This document shows positions 1-6,063 of a DNA stretch of 14,892 bases, in pieces. The position numbers were made by a program, and so were the translations under genes. Each line of letters begins with the position of its first letter. Position 1 is the first letter of the stretch. This DNA comes from DATHGT01 sp035317605 (lineage in GTDB: Bacteria; Methylomirabilota; Methylomirabilia; Rokubacteriales; CSP1-6), in contig DATHGT010000074.1 in the NCBI GenBank assembly GCA_035317605.1, positions 1 to 14,892 on the forward strand, written 5' to 3'. The notes under the pieces were generated by a model that saw nothing but the letters and a program-made list of their open reading frames with translations, made no database searches and was not told the origin of the DNA.

Positions 1-1
1 C

Positions 2-295
2 ACGCCCGACGGCGGCCGCATCGGCGTGCGCGCCGGCCGCATCGACGGCGGCGTCGAGATCGCGGTCAGCGACACCGGCGTCGGCATCGCGCCCGAGGAC
101 CAGGCGGCGATCTTCGAGGAGTTCCGCCAGGTCGGGAGCGACTACGTGCGCAAGCGCGAGGGGACGGGGCTCGGCCTCGCCCTCACGAAGAGATTCGTCG
201 AGCTCCACGGCGGCCAGATCCGCGTGGAGAGCGAGGTCGGCAAGGGCTCGACGTTCACCTTCACGCTACCGGAGAGGCCATGGCCGGAGAGCTGA
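2..295 (+). CDS. Sensor histidine kinase, C-terminal ATPase part (5' truncated by window)
   Basis: The reading frame is open to the left edge of the window, so only the last ~97 residues of a larger protein are visible. They form the C-terminal half of a HATPase_c domain: the G1 box DTGVGIAPED, the F-box-like segment IFEEFRQ and the G2 box GTGLGLAL, followed by the usual last strand ending in FTFTLPE. Known role of the family: it binds ATP and phosphorylates a conserved His in the upstream DHp domain, which lies outside the window. The sensor input therefore cannot be seen. The next gene, a lone receiver domain, starts 16 nt before this stop, so the two are very likely co-translated and this kinase is a plausible phosphodonor for that receiver. 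A GTG at 26 could be mistaken for a start but lies inside the domain. Confidence 0.93.
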   Translation, partial: TPDGGRIGVRAGRIDGGVEIAVSDTGVGIAPEDQAAIFEEFRQVGSDYVRKREGTGLGLALTKRFVELHGGQIRVESEVGKGSTFTFTLPERPWPES

Positions 296-678
296 TCCTC
301 ATCGTCGAGGACAACGAGAACAACCGGATCCTGGTGCGCGACGTGCTGCAGTCGCGCGGCTATCGGACCGAGGAGACGGACAACGCCGAGGAGGGGCTGC
401 GCCTGGCCCGCGCCTCGCGGCCCGCGCTCATCCTCATGGACATCCAGCTCCCCGGCATGAACGGGATGGACGCGCTCAGGCTGCTGCGAGCCGATCCGGC
501 CACGCGCGAGATCCCGGCGATGGCCGTCACCGCGTCAGCCATGACCCACGACCGTCAGAAGATCATGGCCGCCGGCTTCGACGCTTACCAGACCAAGCCC
601 CTCAACGTCCGCGAGTTCGTCGAAGCCGTCCGCACCGTCCTCAGGACTCACGAGCGCCCCGGCTCAACCGGGGCGTGA
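280..678 (+). CDS. Single-domain response regulator (CheY/DivK-like receiver)
   Basis: A 132-residue protein consisting only of a receiver domain. The acidic pocket E10-D11, the phospho-acceptor Asp54 in LILMDIQLPGMNG, Thr84 and Lys106 in YQTKP are all present, so it should be a working phosphorylation switch. There is no DNA-binding or enzymatic output domain. The GMNG and QTKP forms match the DivK type of stand-alone receiver that acts by protein-protein contact or as a phosphorelay shuttle. The start overlaps the kinase gene by 16 nt and is preceded by GGAGAGG. After about residue 123 the protein is a short unstructured tail. The stop codon lies inside the first unit of the 16-bp tandem repeat that follows. 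The partner kinase assignment is an inference from overlap. Confidence 0.95.
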   Translation: MAGELILIVEDNENNRILVRDVLQSRGYRTEETDNAEEGLRLARASRPALILMDIQLPGMNGMDALRLLRADPATREIPAMAVTASAMTHDRQKIMAAGFDAYQTKPLNVREFVEAVRTVLRTHERPGSTGA

Positions 679-750
679 CACGCGCCGGGCGACGCAGCGA
701 GCGGGCGCTGCAGCGAATGGGCGACGCAGCGGCCGGGCGACGCGCGTCGG
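671..750. repeat. Five-unit tandem repeat, 16-bp period
   Basis: Five units begin exactly 16 bp apart at 671, 687, 703, 719 and 735, each starting with GGGCG. The three middle units read close to GGGCGACGCAGCGAGC; the first and last are more diverged. Unit 1 contains the TGA stop of the response regulator gene (676-678). Because 16 is not a multiple of 3, the array is not a coding repeat. No protein-binding role can be assigned from sequence. Confidence 0.8.
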
Positions 751-756
751 GGGGGT

Positions 757-783
757 ATGGGGGGAGCCGCAGGGGCCCCCCAT
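757..783. terminator. G-rich hairpin between convergent genes
   Basis: A perfect 8-bp stem, ATGGGGGG (757-764) with CCCCCCAT (776-783), closes an 11-nt loop. It sits between the convergent response regulator and 3-hydroxyacyl-CoA dehydrogenase genes, where a bidirectional transcription stop is expected. There is no U-tract on either strand, so it is not a canonical intrinsic terminator. It may act with Rho, or serve mainly to stabilise 3' ends. Confidence 0.45.
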
Positions 784-788
784 CTCAA

Positions 789-1637
789 TCAATAAGAGTA
801 AAACCCGCGTCCGGATTTCCGGCCCAAGTGTCCGGCCATGACCATGCGCTTGAGCAGCGGGGGCGGCGCGTAGCGGGGCTCGCGGAATTCCTCGAACATC
901 ACCTCGGCCACGAACATCGCGGTGTCGAGGCCGACCAGGTCGAGCAGCGTGAACGGGCCCATCGGGTAGCCGCACCCGAGCTTCATGGCCTGATCGATGT
1001 CCTCCAGCGAGGCGATCCCGCCCTCGTAGATCCGGACGGCGTCGAGCAGGTACGGGACGAGCAGCCGGTTGACGATGAAGGCCGTCGAGTCCTTGGTCTG
1101 CACGGGCACCTTGCCCAGGGCCCGCACCCACTCGGTCGCGGTCGTGACCGTGGCCTCACTGGTCAGGATCGTCCGCGCCACCTCCACGAGCTTCATCAGC
1201 GGCACCGGGTTGAAGAAGTGCAGTCCGAGCACCTGCTCGGGCCGCTTGGTCGCGGCGGCCATCGCGGTGACGTTGCAGGAGGAGGTGTTCGAGGCGAGGA
1301 TCGCGTGCGGCGGGCAGATCCGATCGAGCCGGGCGAACGTCTCGTTCTTGACGGGTTGATTCTCGGTGATCGCCTCGACCACGAGGTCGACGTCGCTGAG
1401 GTCCTCGAGATGGACCGTCCCCCTGACGTGGCCCAGGATCTCGTCCTTCGCCCGCGCTTCGAGCTTGCCCCGCGCGGCGAGACCGTCGAGCGTGGCCCGC
1501 AATCCCCCGAGCCCGCGCTCCAGCAACGCCTCGTTGGCCTCGACGACGATCGTCGGAAACCCGGCCTGGGCCGCGACCTGCGCGATCCCCGACCCCATGA
1601 GCCCACACCCGATCACACCAACCCGCTTGATCGCCAT
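789..1637 (-). CDS. 3-hydroxyacyl-CoA (3-hydroxybutyryl-CoA type) dehydrogenase
   Basis: A 282-residue soluble enzyme, the usual length of short-chain 3-hydroxyacyl-CoA dehydrogenases (HbdA/PaaH/FadB2 type). It oxidises (S)-3-hydroxyacyl-CoA to 3-ketoacyl-CoA with NAD(P)+, or runs in reverse. The N-terminal Rossmann fold carries GCGLMGSG (residues 10-17). SNTSS (117-120) and LHFFNP with catalytic His140 follow, and Glu152 pairs with it in VEVA. The C-terminal helical domain has the typical MGPFTLLDLVGLD and ends GRKSGRGFYSY. I place the start at ATG 1637 (MAIKRVGVIG) because a GGAGG lies about 9 nt upstream; the frame stays open to 1775 but that extension is unlike the family. A terminator-like hairpin separates it from the upstream gene, so it may have its own transcription. 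It fits functionally with the enoyl-CoA hydratase of the same train. Confidence 0.95.
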   Translation of the reverse strand: MAIKRVGVIGCGLMGSGIAQVAAQAGFPTIVVEANEALLERGLGGLRATLDGLAARGKLEARAKDEILGHVRGTVHLEDLSDVDLVVEAITENQPVKNETFARLDRICPPHAILASNTSSCNVTAMAAATKRPEQVLGLHFFNPVPLMKLVEVARTILTSEATVTTATEWVRALGKVPVQTKDSTAFIVNRLLVPYLLDAVRIYEGGIASLEDIDQAMKLGCGYPMGPFTLLDLVGLDTAMFVAEVMFEEFREPRYAPPPLLKRMVMAGHLGRKSGRGFYSY

Positions 1638-1660
1638 CCGTGAAGACCTCCAGACAGACG

Positions 1661-1695
1661 AAAGGCCCGACCCCATCGTGTCCGGGCCGGGCCTT
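1661..1695 (-). terminator. Intrinsic terminator-like hairpin, minus strand
   Basis: Read on the minus strand, AAGGCCCG (1695-1688) pairs perfectly with CGGGCCTT (1669-1662), with an 18-nt loop that can pair further inside. A short TTTCGTCTGTCT tail follows. It lies just after the small secreted-protein gene and before the 3-hydroxyacyl-CoA dehydrogenase, so it would end or attenuate the upstream operon. The U-tract is short, hence moderate confidence. Confidence 0.6.
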
Positions 1696-1711
1696 GCGTG
1701 CGAGTGTTTGC

Positions 1712-2032
1712 CTAGTTTTTCGCGCGACGTCCGGGCAACGGCGCCGGGTCGTAGTGCATGGTTCCGGGCGGGCACGGGTTGCGCACCGTGATCACCGCGC
1801 GGTCCACCTTCACCGAGCCGTCGGGCAGCACTTCGGCCAGCGGCGAGCGCGGAGCCGGGCCCGCGTCCTTGAGCGTGCGGTCGTACGCGACTTCGCGCGC
1901 CTCCACCGGAACGCGGCTGATCGTCAGCAGCATCGAGGCCTTCACCACCGTCTTGGCCTCGTCGGCCTGGGCCGCCGTGACCCCCAGCGCGAGCAACGCG
2001 AGCGCGGCGAGAACGAGTGAACCTTTCACCAT
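1712..2032 (-). CDS. Small secreted protein of unknown function
   Basis: A 106-residue protein that I do not recognise. It has a clear Sec signal peptide: MVKG, then a hydrophobic core of Leu/Ala residues, then an AQA-like cleavage site just before DEAKTVV (about residues 22-24). The mature part, about 83 residues, is mildly charged and Pro-rich toward its C-terminus. A single Cys lies in NPCPPGTMHYDP, so it is neither a lipoprotein nor disulfide-rich. The start at ATG 2032 is set by AGGAGG (2039-2044) with 6-nt spacing; an in-frame ATG at 2056 would add eight residues before the signal peptide. It begins 16 nt after the apt stop and is the last gene of the operon before the terminator-like hairpin. 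An extracytoplasmic location is inferred from the signal peptide only. Confidence 0.8.
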   Translation of the reverse strand: MVKGSLVLAALALLALGVTAAQADEAKTVVKASMLLTISRVPVEAREVAYDRTLKDAGPAPRSPLAEVLPDGSVKVDRAVITVRNPCPPGTMHYDPAPLPGRRAKN

Positions 2033-2038
2033 GCCGTG

Positions 2039-2044
2039 CCTCCT
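2039..2044 (-). promoter_or_regulatory. Shine-Dalgarno site fixing the start at 2032
   Basis: AGGAGG on the minus strand, 6 nt before ATG 2032. It decides against the longer in-frame start at 2056 for the small secreted protein. Confidence 0.8.
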
Positions 2045-2048
2045 GCGC

Positions 2049-2576
2049 TCAATCATAAACGATCACGGAGTGGAGCGGGTAGCTCTTGAGCTTCTCCCGC
2101 CCGTGGAGGAAGGCCAGCTCGATCAGGAACGTGACCCCGACCACGCGCCCGCCGAGCTGCTCGACCAGACGCAGAGTGGCCGCCATGGTCCCGCCGGTGG
2201 CGAGGAGATCGTCGACCACGAGCACGCGCTGGCCCGCGCGGATCGCGTCCTCGTGAACGGCCAGGGCGTCGCGCCCGTACTCCAGCTCGTACTCCACTTC
2301 GATGGTCTTGCCCGGCAGCTTGCCGAGCTTGCGCACGGGCACGAAGCCGGCGTCGAGCTGGTGAGCGAGCGCCCCGCCGAAGATGAACCCGCGCGACTCG
2401 ATGCCCACCACGATCTCGACCCCGGCGTCGCGATAGTGGGCGGCCAGCAGATCGACGACGCGCCGAAACGACGGCCCGTCCTTGAGCAGGGTCGTGATGT
2501 CCTTGAAGAGGATCCCCTCGGTGGGGAAGTCCTTGATGTCCCGGATCTTGGCGCGCAGCTCGGCGACGTCGTCCAT
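2049..2576 (-). CDS. apt: Adenine phosphoribosyltransferase
   Basis: A 175-residue type I phosphoribosyltransferase, full family length. It makes AMP from adenine and PRPP in the cytoplasm (purine salvage). The diagnostic N-terminal segment IRDIKDFPTEGILFKDITTLL (11-31) is present. The GIESRGFIFGGALA loop (58-71) and the PRPP-binding motif VLVVDDLLATGGT (118-130) are also present. The C-terminal FLIELAFLHGREKL is typical of bacterial Apt. The start is ATG 2576, two nt after the stop of the SDR gene, with no good Shine-Dalgarno; translational coupling to the SDR is likely. The open frame continues upstream but that part is the shadow of the SDR. Apt is the clearest housekeeping gene of the operon, and its neighbours give no hint of a specialised purine role. 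Confidence 0.97.
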   Translation of the reverse strand: MDDVAELRAKIRDIKDFPTEGILFKDITTLLKDGPSFRRVVDLLAAHYRDAGVEIVVGIESRGFIFGGALAHQLDAGFVPVRKLGKLPGKTIEVEYELEYGRDALAVHEDAIRAGQRVLVVDDLLATGGTMAATLRLVEQLGGRVVGVTFLIELAFLHGREKLKSYPLHSVIVYD

Positions 2577-2578
2577 GC

Positions 2579-3361
2579 TCACACCGCGGCGGAGGCGCCT
2601 CCGTCGAAGTTGACCGCGGTCCCGGTGATGAAGCGCGCGCGATCGGAGACGAGGAATGCGACCAGGTCCGCGAACTCTTCGGCCTCCCCGAGCCGTCCCA
2701 GCGGCACCCGACGGGTCTTGGCCATGTCGGCGTAGAACGCGTCGAGGTCGCCGCCCTTGAAGCGGCGCGTCCACTGAGCGCTCTTGACCACCCCGAGGCA
2801 GATCGTGTTCACGCGGATCTGATCGGCCGCGTACTCGTGGGCCAGCGACTTGGTGAGGTTGATGCCGGCCGCGCGGGTGACCGAGGTCGGCAGCGATTTC
2901 GGGTTCGGCGCCTTGCCCCCGACCGTGGTGACGTTGACGATGGCCCCGCCGCCGCGCGCCTTCATCGACGGGATCACCAGGCGGCAGCAGCGGATCGCGC
3001 CCATGACCTTCAGGTCCCAGTCGTACTGCCACATCTTCTCGTCGACGCCCTCGAAGCCCGAGGCCTGCGACGTGCCCGCGTTGTTGAGCAGGATGTCCAC
3101 CCCGCCCCATCGATCGATGACCGCGCCCACGAACTTTTCGACCTGGTCGCCCTGGGTCACGTCGGTCGGCATCGCGAGGACGTCACCACCCGCCTTCTGG
3201 ATGGCGGAGGCCGCCCCTTCCAGAACGTCGGGTCGGCGCGCCGCCATGCCGACCTTCGCTCCGCACCGCGCCAGCTTCTCCGCGGTCGCGCGCCCCAACC
3301 CTTCGCTCGCCCCGGTCACGATCGCGACTTTGCCCTCGAGTCCGAGTTCCAGAGTGTCCAT
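2579..3361 (-). CDS. Short-chain dehydrogenase/reductase family protein with substituted catalytic triad
   Basis: A 260-residue classical SDR by length and fold: TGASEGLG cofactor loop (16-23), NNAG (93-96), and the C-terminal ITGTAVNFDGG. The active-site region is unusual. Where classical SDRs have Ser, Tyr and Lys, this protein has Thr146 (NVTTVGG), Thr159 and Arg163 (PTSVTRAAG). The Ser-Tyr spacing of 13 and the YxxxK spacing are both preserved, so the alignment is secure. The normal proton relay is therefore missing; either it works by a variant mechanism or it has become a binding or regulatory protein. ATG 3361 is preferred because MDTLELGLEGKVAIVTG matches SDR N-termini; a GTG at 3379 is the alternative. 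There is no Shine-Dalgarno, but TATCTT lies 8 nt before the ATG (3370-3375). The substrate is unknown. Confidence 0.92.
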   Translation of the reverse strand: MDTLELGLEGKVAIVTGASEGLGRATAEKLARCGAKVGMAARRPDVLEGAASAIQKAGGDVLAMPTDVTQGDQVEKFVGAVIDRWGGVDILLNNAGTSQASGFEGVDEKMWQYDWDLKVMGAIRCCRLVIPSMKARGGGAIVNVTTVGGKAPNPKSLPTSVTRAAGINLTKSLAHEYAADQIRVNTICLGVVKSAQWTRRFKGGDLDAFYADMAKTRRVPLGRLGEAEEFADLVAFLVSDRARFITGTAVNFDGGASAAV

Positions 3362-3392
3362 GGCCGGGAAAGATAGCACGCACGCCGATGCC

Positions 3393-4145
3393 CTACACGT
3401 CCATCAACAGCCGCGGGAGCTCCGCGAGATCCTTCACCACGAGGTCGGCGGCGGGAGAGGGCGCGGCGCCGGCGAAGGCGTAGTGCGCCGCGCGCATGCC
3501 GAGGTGTTGGGCGCCCAGGACGTCGGCGTCGGGGTTGTCGCCCACGTGCAGGGCACGCGCGGGCTCGACGCCCAGCGCGTTCAGCGAGCGCTCGAAGATG
3601 CGCGGGTCGGGCTTCCGGAAGCCGACCTCGTCGGAGTACGCGATCGCCACGGCGTCGAAGTGCCGGAGCATGTCGTGATGCGCGAGGATGCGGCGCAGGA
3701 CGACGCCGGGCGTGCGTCCGGTGTTGGAGACGATGCCCAGACGGATACCGCGCGAGGAGAGCGCGCTCAGCGCCTCCACGGCGCCCGGCATGGGCACCGG
3801 CGGGTACTCGAGCGCGGGCGTGCCGTAGGCGTCCACCGCCCGCGCGAAGCTCGCGTCGTCCAGCCGCGCGCACAGTCCCTCGTCGAGGCAGTCGAAAAAG
3901 AGCCGCACCTGGTCCTGGATCGTGGGCTCGCAGTTGGTGGTCCAGAAGCGCTCGATCATGATCGTCCAGCAGCGCTCGTGGGCCTCCTCGACCGCGGCGC
4001 TCGGGCGGGCGCAGCCCGCCGACGCGAGCAATTCGGCCAGCGATTGCACCCGCCGCGCGCTCGCCCGCCCGAGGTTCTCGGGCGTGTCCTGGACCAGCGT
4101 CTCCCAGAAGTCGAAGGTGACGGCGACGAGCGGGTCAGCTCGCAT
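3393..4145 (-). CDS. HAD-superfamily hydrolase (copy 1 of tandem pair)
   Basis: A 250-residue HAD hydrolase with a C1-type helical cap. Motif I is FDFWETL with nucleophile Asp12, but the second Asp, the general acid of phosphatases, is Trp14. Motif II is GIVSNTGRTPG, motif III is the Lys of VGFRKPDPRIF, and motif IV is HVGDNPDADVLGAQ, all intact. Replacement of the second Asp by an aromatic residue also occurs in haloacid dehalogenases (DxYGTL), so phosphatase activity should not be assumed. The start ATG 4145 lies inside the end of the upstream HAD gene (11-nt overlap), pointing to coupled translation. The two HAD proteins share strings such as RTPGxVLR and SDEVGxRKPxPxIF, so they arose by duplication. 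The substrate is unknown. Confidence 0.92.
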   Translation of the reverse strand: MRADPLVAVTFDFWETLVQDTPENLGRASARRVQSLAELLASAGCARPSAAVEEAHERCWTIMIERFWTTNCEPTIQDQVRLFFDCLDEGLCARLDDASFARAVDAYGTPALEYPPVPMPGAVEALSALSSRGIRLGIVSNTGRTPGVVLRRILAHHDMLRHFDAVAIAYSDEVGFRKPDPRIFERSLNALGVEPARALHVGDNPDADVLGAQHLGMRAAHYAFAGAAPSPAADLVVKDLAELPRLLMDV

Positions 4146-4884
4146 CGATCCGGGCGACGGCCGCGGGAAGCTCGCGGAGCGTGGGAATGATCGCGTCCGC
4201 CGTCAGCTCCGCGGGCGAACGGGCGGGCGCGCTCGTCACGTGGATCGCCCGCATGCCGGCGGCGCGCGCGCCCCTGACGTCGAGCGTCGCGTCGTCTCCC
4301 ACGTGGACGGCCGCCGACGGCTGCGCGCCGAGGGCGCGGAGCGTGAGCGCGAAGATCTCGGGCGCCGGCTTGCGGACGCCGACCTCGTCGGAGAACGTCG
4401 TGTGCTTGAAGAACTGGAGCAAGCCGTACCGCTCGAGGAGCTTGCGCAGGACGGCGCCGGGCGTGCGCATGGTGTTCGAGACGACGGCCAGCGTGTAGCC
4501 ACGAGCCACCAGTGTCTCCATCGCCAGACGCGCTCCAGGATCCACGTCGGGCGGAACGAGCAGCGCGGGACGCGAGTAGGCGTCGACCAATTCGCCCATT
4601 ACCGTGGGCGCGATTCGCCGGGGCAGATCGCGATCGGCGGCGGCCAGGATCGCCGAGACGTGGTGCTCGACGGACACGTCGCGGTGATCCCGCCAGGTCC
4701 GGGCCAGATAGGTGCCCGAGGCCTCGTACCCCGCGTCGAGGGCGCGCCGGGAGATTTTGAGTCCGGCCCCGACGAGGATCTGCTCGAACTCCTCCATACG
4801 CCGGCGCTTGTAGCGGTCGTCGCTCGACGGCGGATCGATGAGCAGCGTGCCCCAGAAGTCCACGGTGACGGTGGTGATCTTCAG
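4135..4884 (-). CDS. HAD-superfamily hydrolase (copy 2), probable CTG start
   Basis: About 249 residues and paralogous to the next gene. Motif I is VDFWGTL with nucleophile Asp9 and Trp11 in the second position; motif II is AVVSNTMRTPG, motif III VGVRKPAPEIF, motif IV HVGDDATLDVRGA. The frame is open far upstream, but that part is only a shadow of the enoyl-CoA hydratase gene. No ATG, GTG or TTG exists in the stretch before KITTVTVDFWGTLL. The only nearby GTG encodes the Val directly before catalytic Asp9 and would delete the first beta strand. The best start is CTG at 4884, forming a CTGA overlap with the stop of the upstream gene, analogous to the usual ATGA or GTGA overlaps. The start call is inference; the rest of the gene is secure. 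Confidence 0.9.
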   Translation of the reverse strand: MKITTVTVDFWGTLLIDPPSSDDRYKRRRMEEFEQILVGAGLKISRRALDAGYEASGTYLARTWRDHRDVSVEHHVSAILAAADRDLPRRIAPTVMGELVDAYSRPALLVPPDVDPGARLAMETLVARGYTLAVVSNTMRTPGAVLRKLLERYGLLQFFKHTTFSDEVGVRKPAPEIFALTLRALGAQPSAAVHVGDDATLDVRGARAAGMRAIHVTSAPARSPAELTADAIIPTLRELPAAVARIDAS

Positions 4885-5717
4885 GAAGCGTTCCCGAAGC
4901 GCGGCGCGCGCTTTTCGAGAAACGCTCGCGCGCCTTCCTGCGGCTCGTCGGTGGCGTAGGCTGACGCGAACGCGTTGACCCCGTACTCGATGGCCGTGGC
5001 GAGGTCGGTGTAGCGCCAGCGCAGCATCAGCTCTTTTTGCAAGCGGATCGCCGCGGGGCCGCACGCCAGGATCTTGTCGACCATCGCGGTCACCGCGGCG
5101 TCCAGCTCTTCCATCGGCACCGCGCGATTGACGAGGCCCCACGCCTGCGCCTGCTCGGCGGCGACCGCTTCGCCGGTGAGCAGCATCTCCGCGGCGCGGC
5201 CGGGACCGACGAGGGCGGGCAGCAGCGCCGCCTCGATCACCGAGGGCAGCCCGACCCGCACCTCGGGCAAGCCGAGCCGCGCCGATGTGGCGGCGACGCG
5301 CACGTCGCAGGCCAGCGCCAGCTCGAAGCCCGCGCCCAGGCAGAAGCCGTTGACGCGGGCGATCGTCGGGAACGGCGCGTGGTGCACGCTCGCGATCATG
5401 GCGTGCAGCGAGGTGATCAGCGCCTTGGCCCGCGGCACGTCGAGGTCGTGCAACACGTGGACGTTCATGCCAGCGGTGAACGCGCGCCCCCGCCCGGTGA
5501 GCACTGCCGCGCGGATCGTCGGATCGGCGGTGAGTCGCTGAAATGCCGCATGAACCGCGGCGATCAGCTCGGGATCGAGGAGGTTCAGCGGGGGCCGGTC
5601 GATCGTGCACCAGGCGACGTCGCCCCGGCGCTCCACCGTGACCGGCTCACGGTTGGATTGCTCGCCTCGGACGGCGGGGCCCCAGCCCCGCGACGTCCTG
5701 CGGCTCGCACCACCCAT
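4881..5717 (-). CDS. Enoyl-CoA hydratase/isomerase family protein
   Basis: A crotonase-fold protein. From the ATG at 5717 it has 278 residues. The oxyanion-hole segment GRAFTAGMN (about 77-85) and LGAGFELALACD (127-138) are typical. Both crotonase glutamates are present, Glu132 (GFE) and Glu152 (LPE), so hydratase chemistry on enoyl-CoA is possible. The segment after the second Glu reads GLPSVIEAALLPALVG instead of the common GAGGTQRLPRLVG, which marks a distinct subgroup and makes substrate prediction unsafe. The ATG overlaps the rhodanese stop as TGATG. The first ~25 residues are Arg/Gly-rich and look unlike the family, so a GTG at 5636 (VERRGDVAW) is a possible alternative start. The end overlaps the next HAD gene by 4 nt. 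Confidence 0.93.
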   Translation of the reverse strand: MGGASRRTSRGWGPAVRGEQSNREPVTVERRGDVAWCTIDRPPLNLLDPELIAAVHAAFQRLTADPTIRAAVLTGRGRAFTAGMNVHVLHDLDVPRAKALITSLHAMIASVHHAPFPTIARVNGFCLGAGFELALACDVRVAATSARLGLPEVRVGLPSVIEAALLPALVGPGRAAEMLLTGEAVAAEQAQAWGLVNRAVPMEELDAAVTAMVDKILACGPAAIRLQKELMLRWRYTDLATAIEYGVNAFASAYATDEPQEGARAFLEKRAPRFGNAS

Positions 5718-6034
5718 CAGTATCGACGCATGGCGGGATCGATCGTGCGGGCCCAGAAGTCCAGCCCGCCGGCGAGGTTCTTCACGTCGGCGAACCCGAG
5801 GCTCCGCAAGTACTCGGCGACGGCGGCGCTGCGCACGCCCTGATGGCAGTAGACGACGATCTCGCTCTTGGGATCGAGCTCCTCGGTCCTCAGCTCGATC
5901 TCCTCGATCGGGATGTGCACGGCGTTCTCGAGCCGGCACAGCTTGGTTTCCCAGTCCTGACGCACGTCCAGGAGGGTCGGCGGCCGGCCGCCATCGAGGC
6001 GGGCCTTGAGTTCGTTCGCGCTCATCTCGCTCAT
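5717..6034 (-). CDS. Rhodanese-like domain protein
   Basis: A 105-residue single rhodanese domain, the size of GlpE/PspE-type proteins. It has LLDVRQDWE (21-29) and the active loop CHQGVRSA (63-70) with catalytic Cys63, which can carry a persulfide. No signal peptide is seen, so it is cytoplasmic. Known for the family: transfer of sulfane sulfur, often as an accessory to other enzymes; the acceptor here is unknown. ATG 6034 is chosen because AGGAG lies 6 nt upstream; a second in-frame ATG at 6025 would lose three residues. The gene begins 29 nt after the hydrolase stop and its TGA overlaps the ATG of the enoyl-CoA hydratase. The open frame upstream of 6034 is a shadow of the hydrolase gene. 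Confidence 0.93.
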   Translation of the reverse strand: MSEMSANELKARLDGGRPPTLLDVRQDWETKLCRLENAVHIPIEEIELRTEELDPKSEIVVYCHQGVRSAAVAEYLRSLGFADVKNLAGGLDFWARTIDPAMRRY

Positions 6035-6063
6035 GGCGTTCTCCTGAGGCGGTCGCCCTTCCG

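Noticed and set aside
675..1643. Long plus-strand frame (322 codons) opposite the 3-hydroxyacyl-CoA dehydrogenase
   Set aside because: It is the antisense shadow of a well-defined enzyme gene in GC-rich DNA; its product is Arg/His/Gly-rich with no family features.
2850..4190. 446-codon plus-strand frame across the SDR and HAD genes
   Set aside because: It runs antisense to two clear genes with intact motifs; long antisense frames are expected at this G+C.
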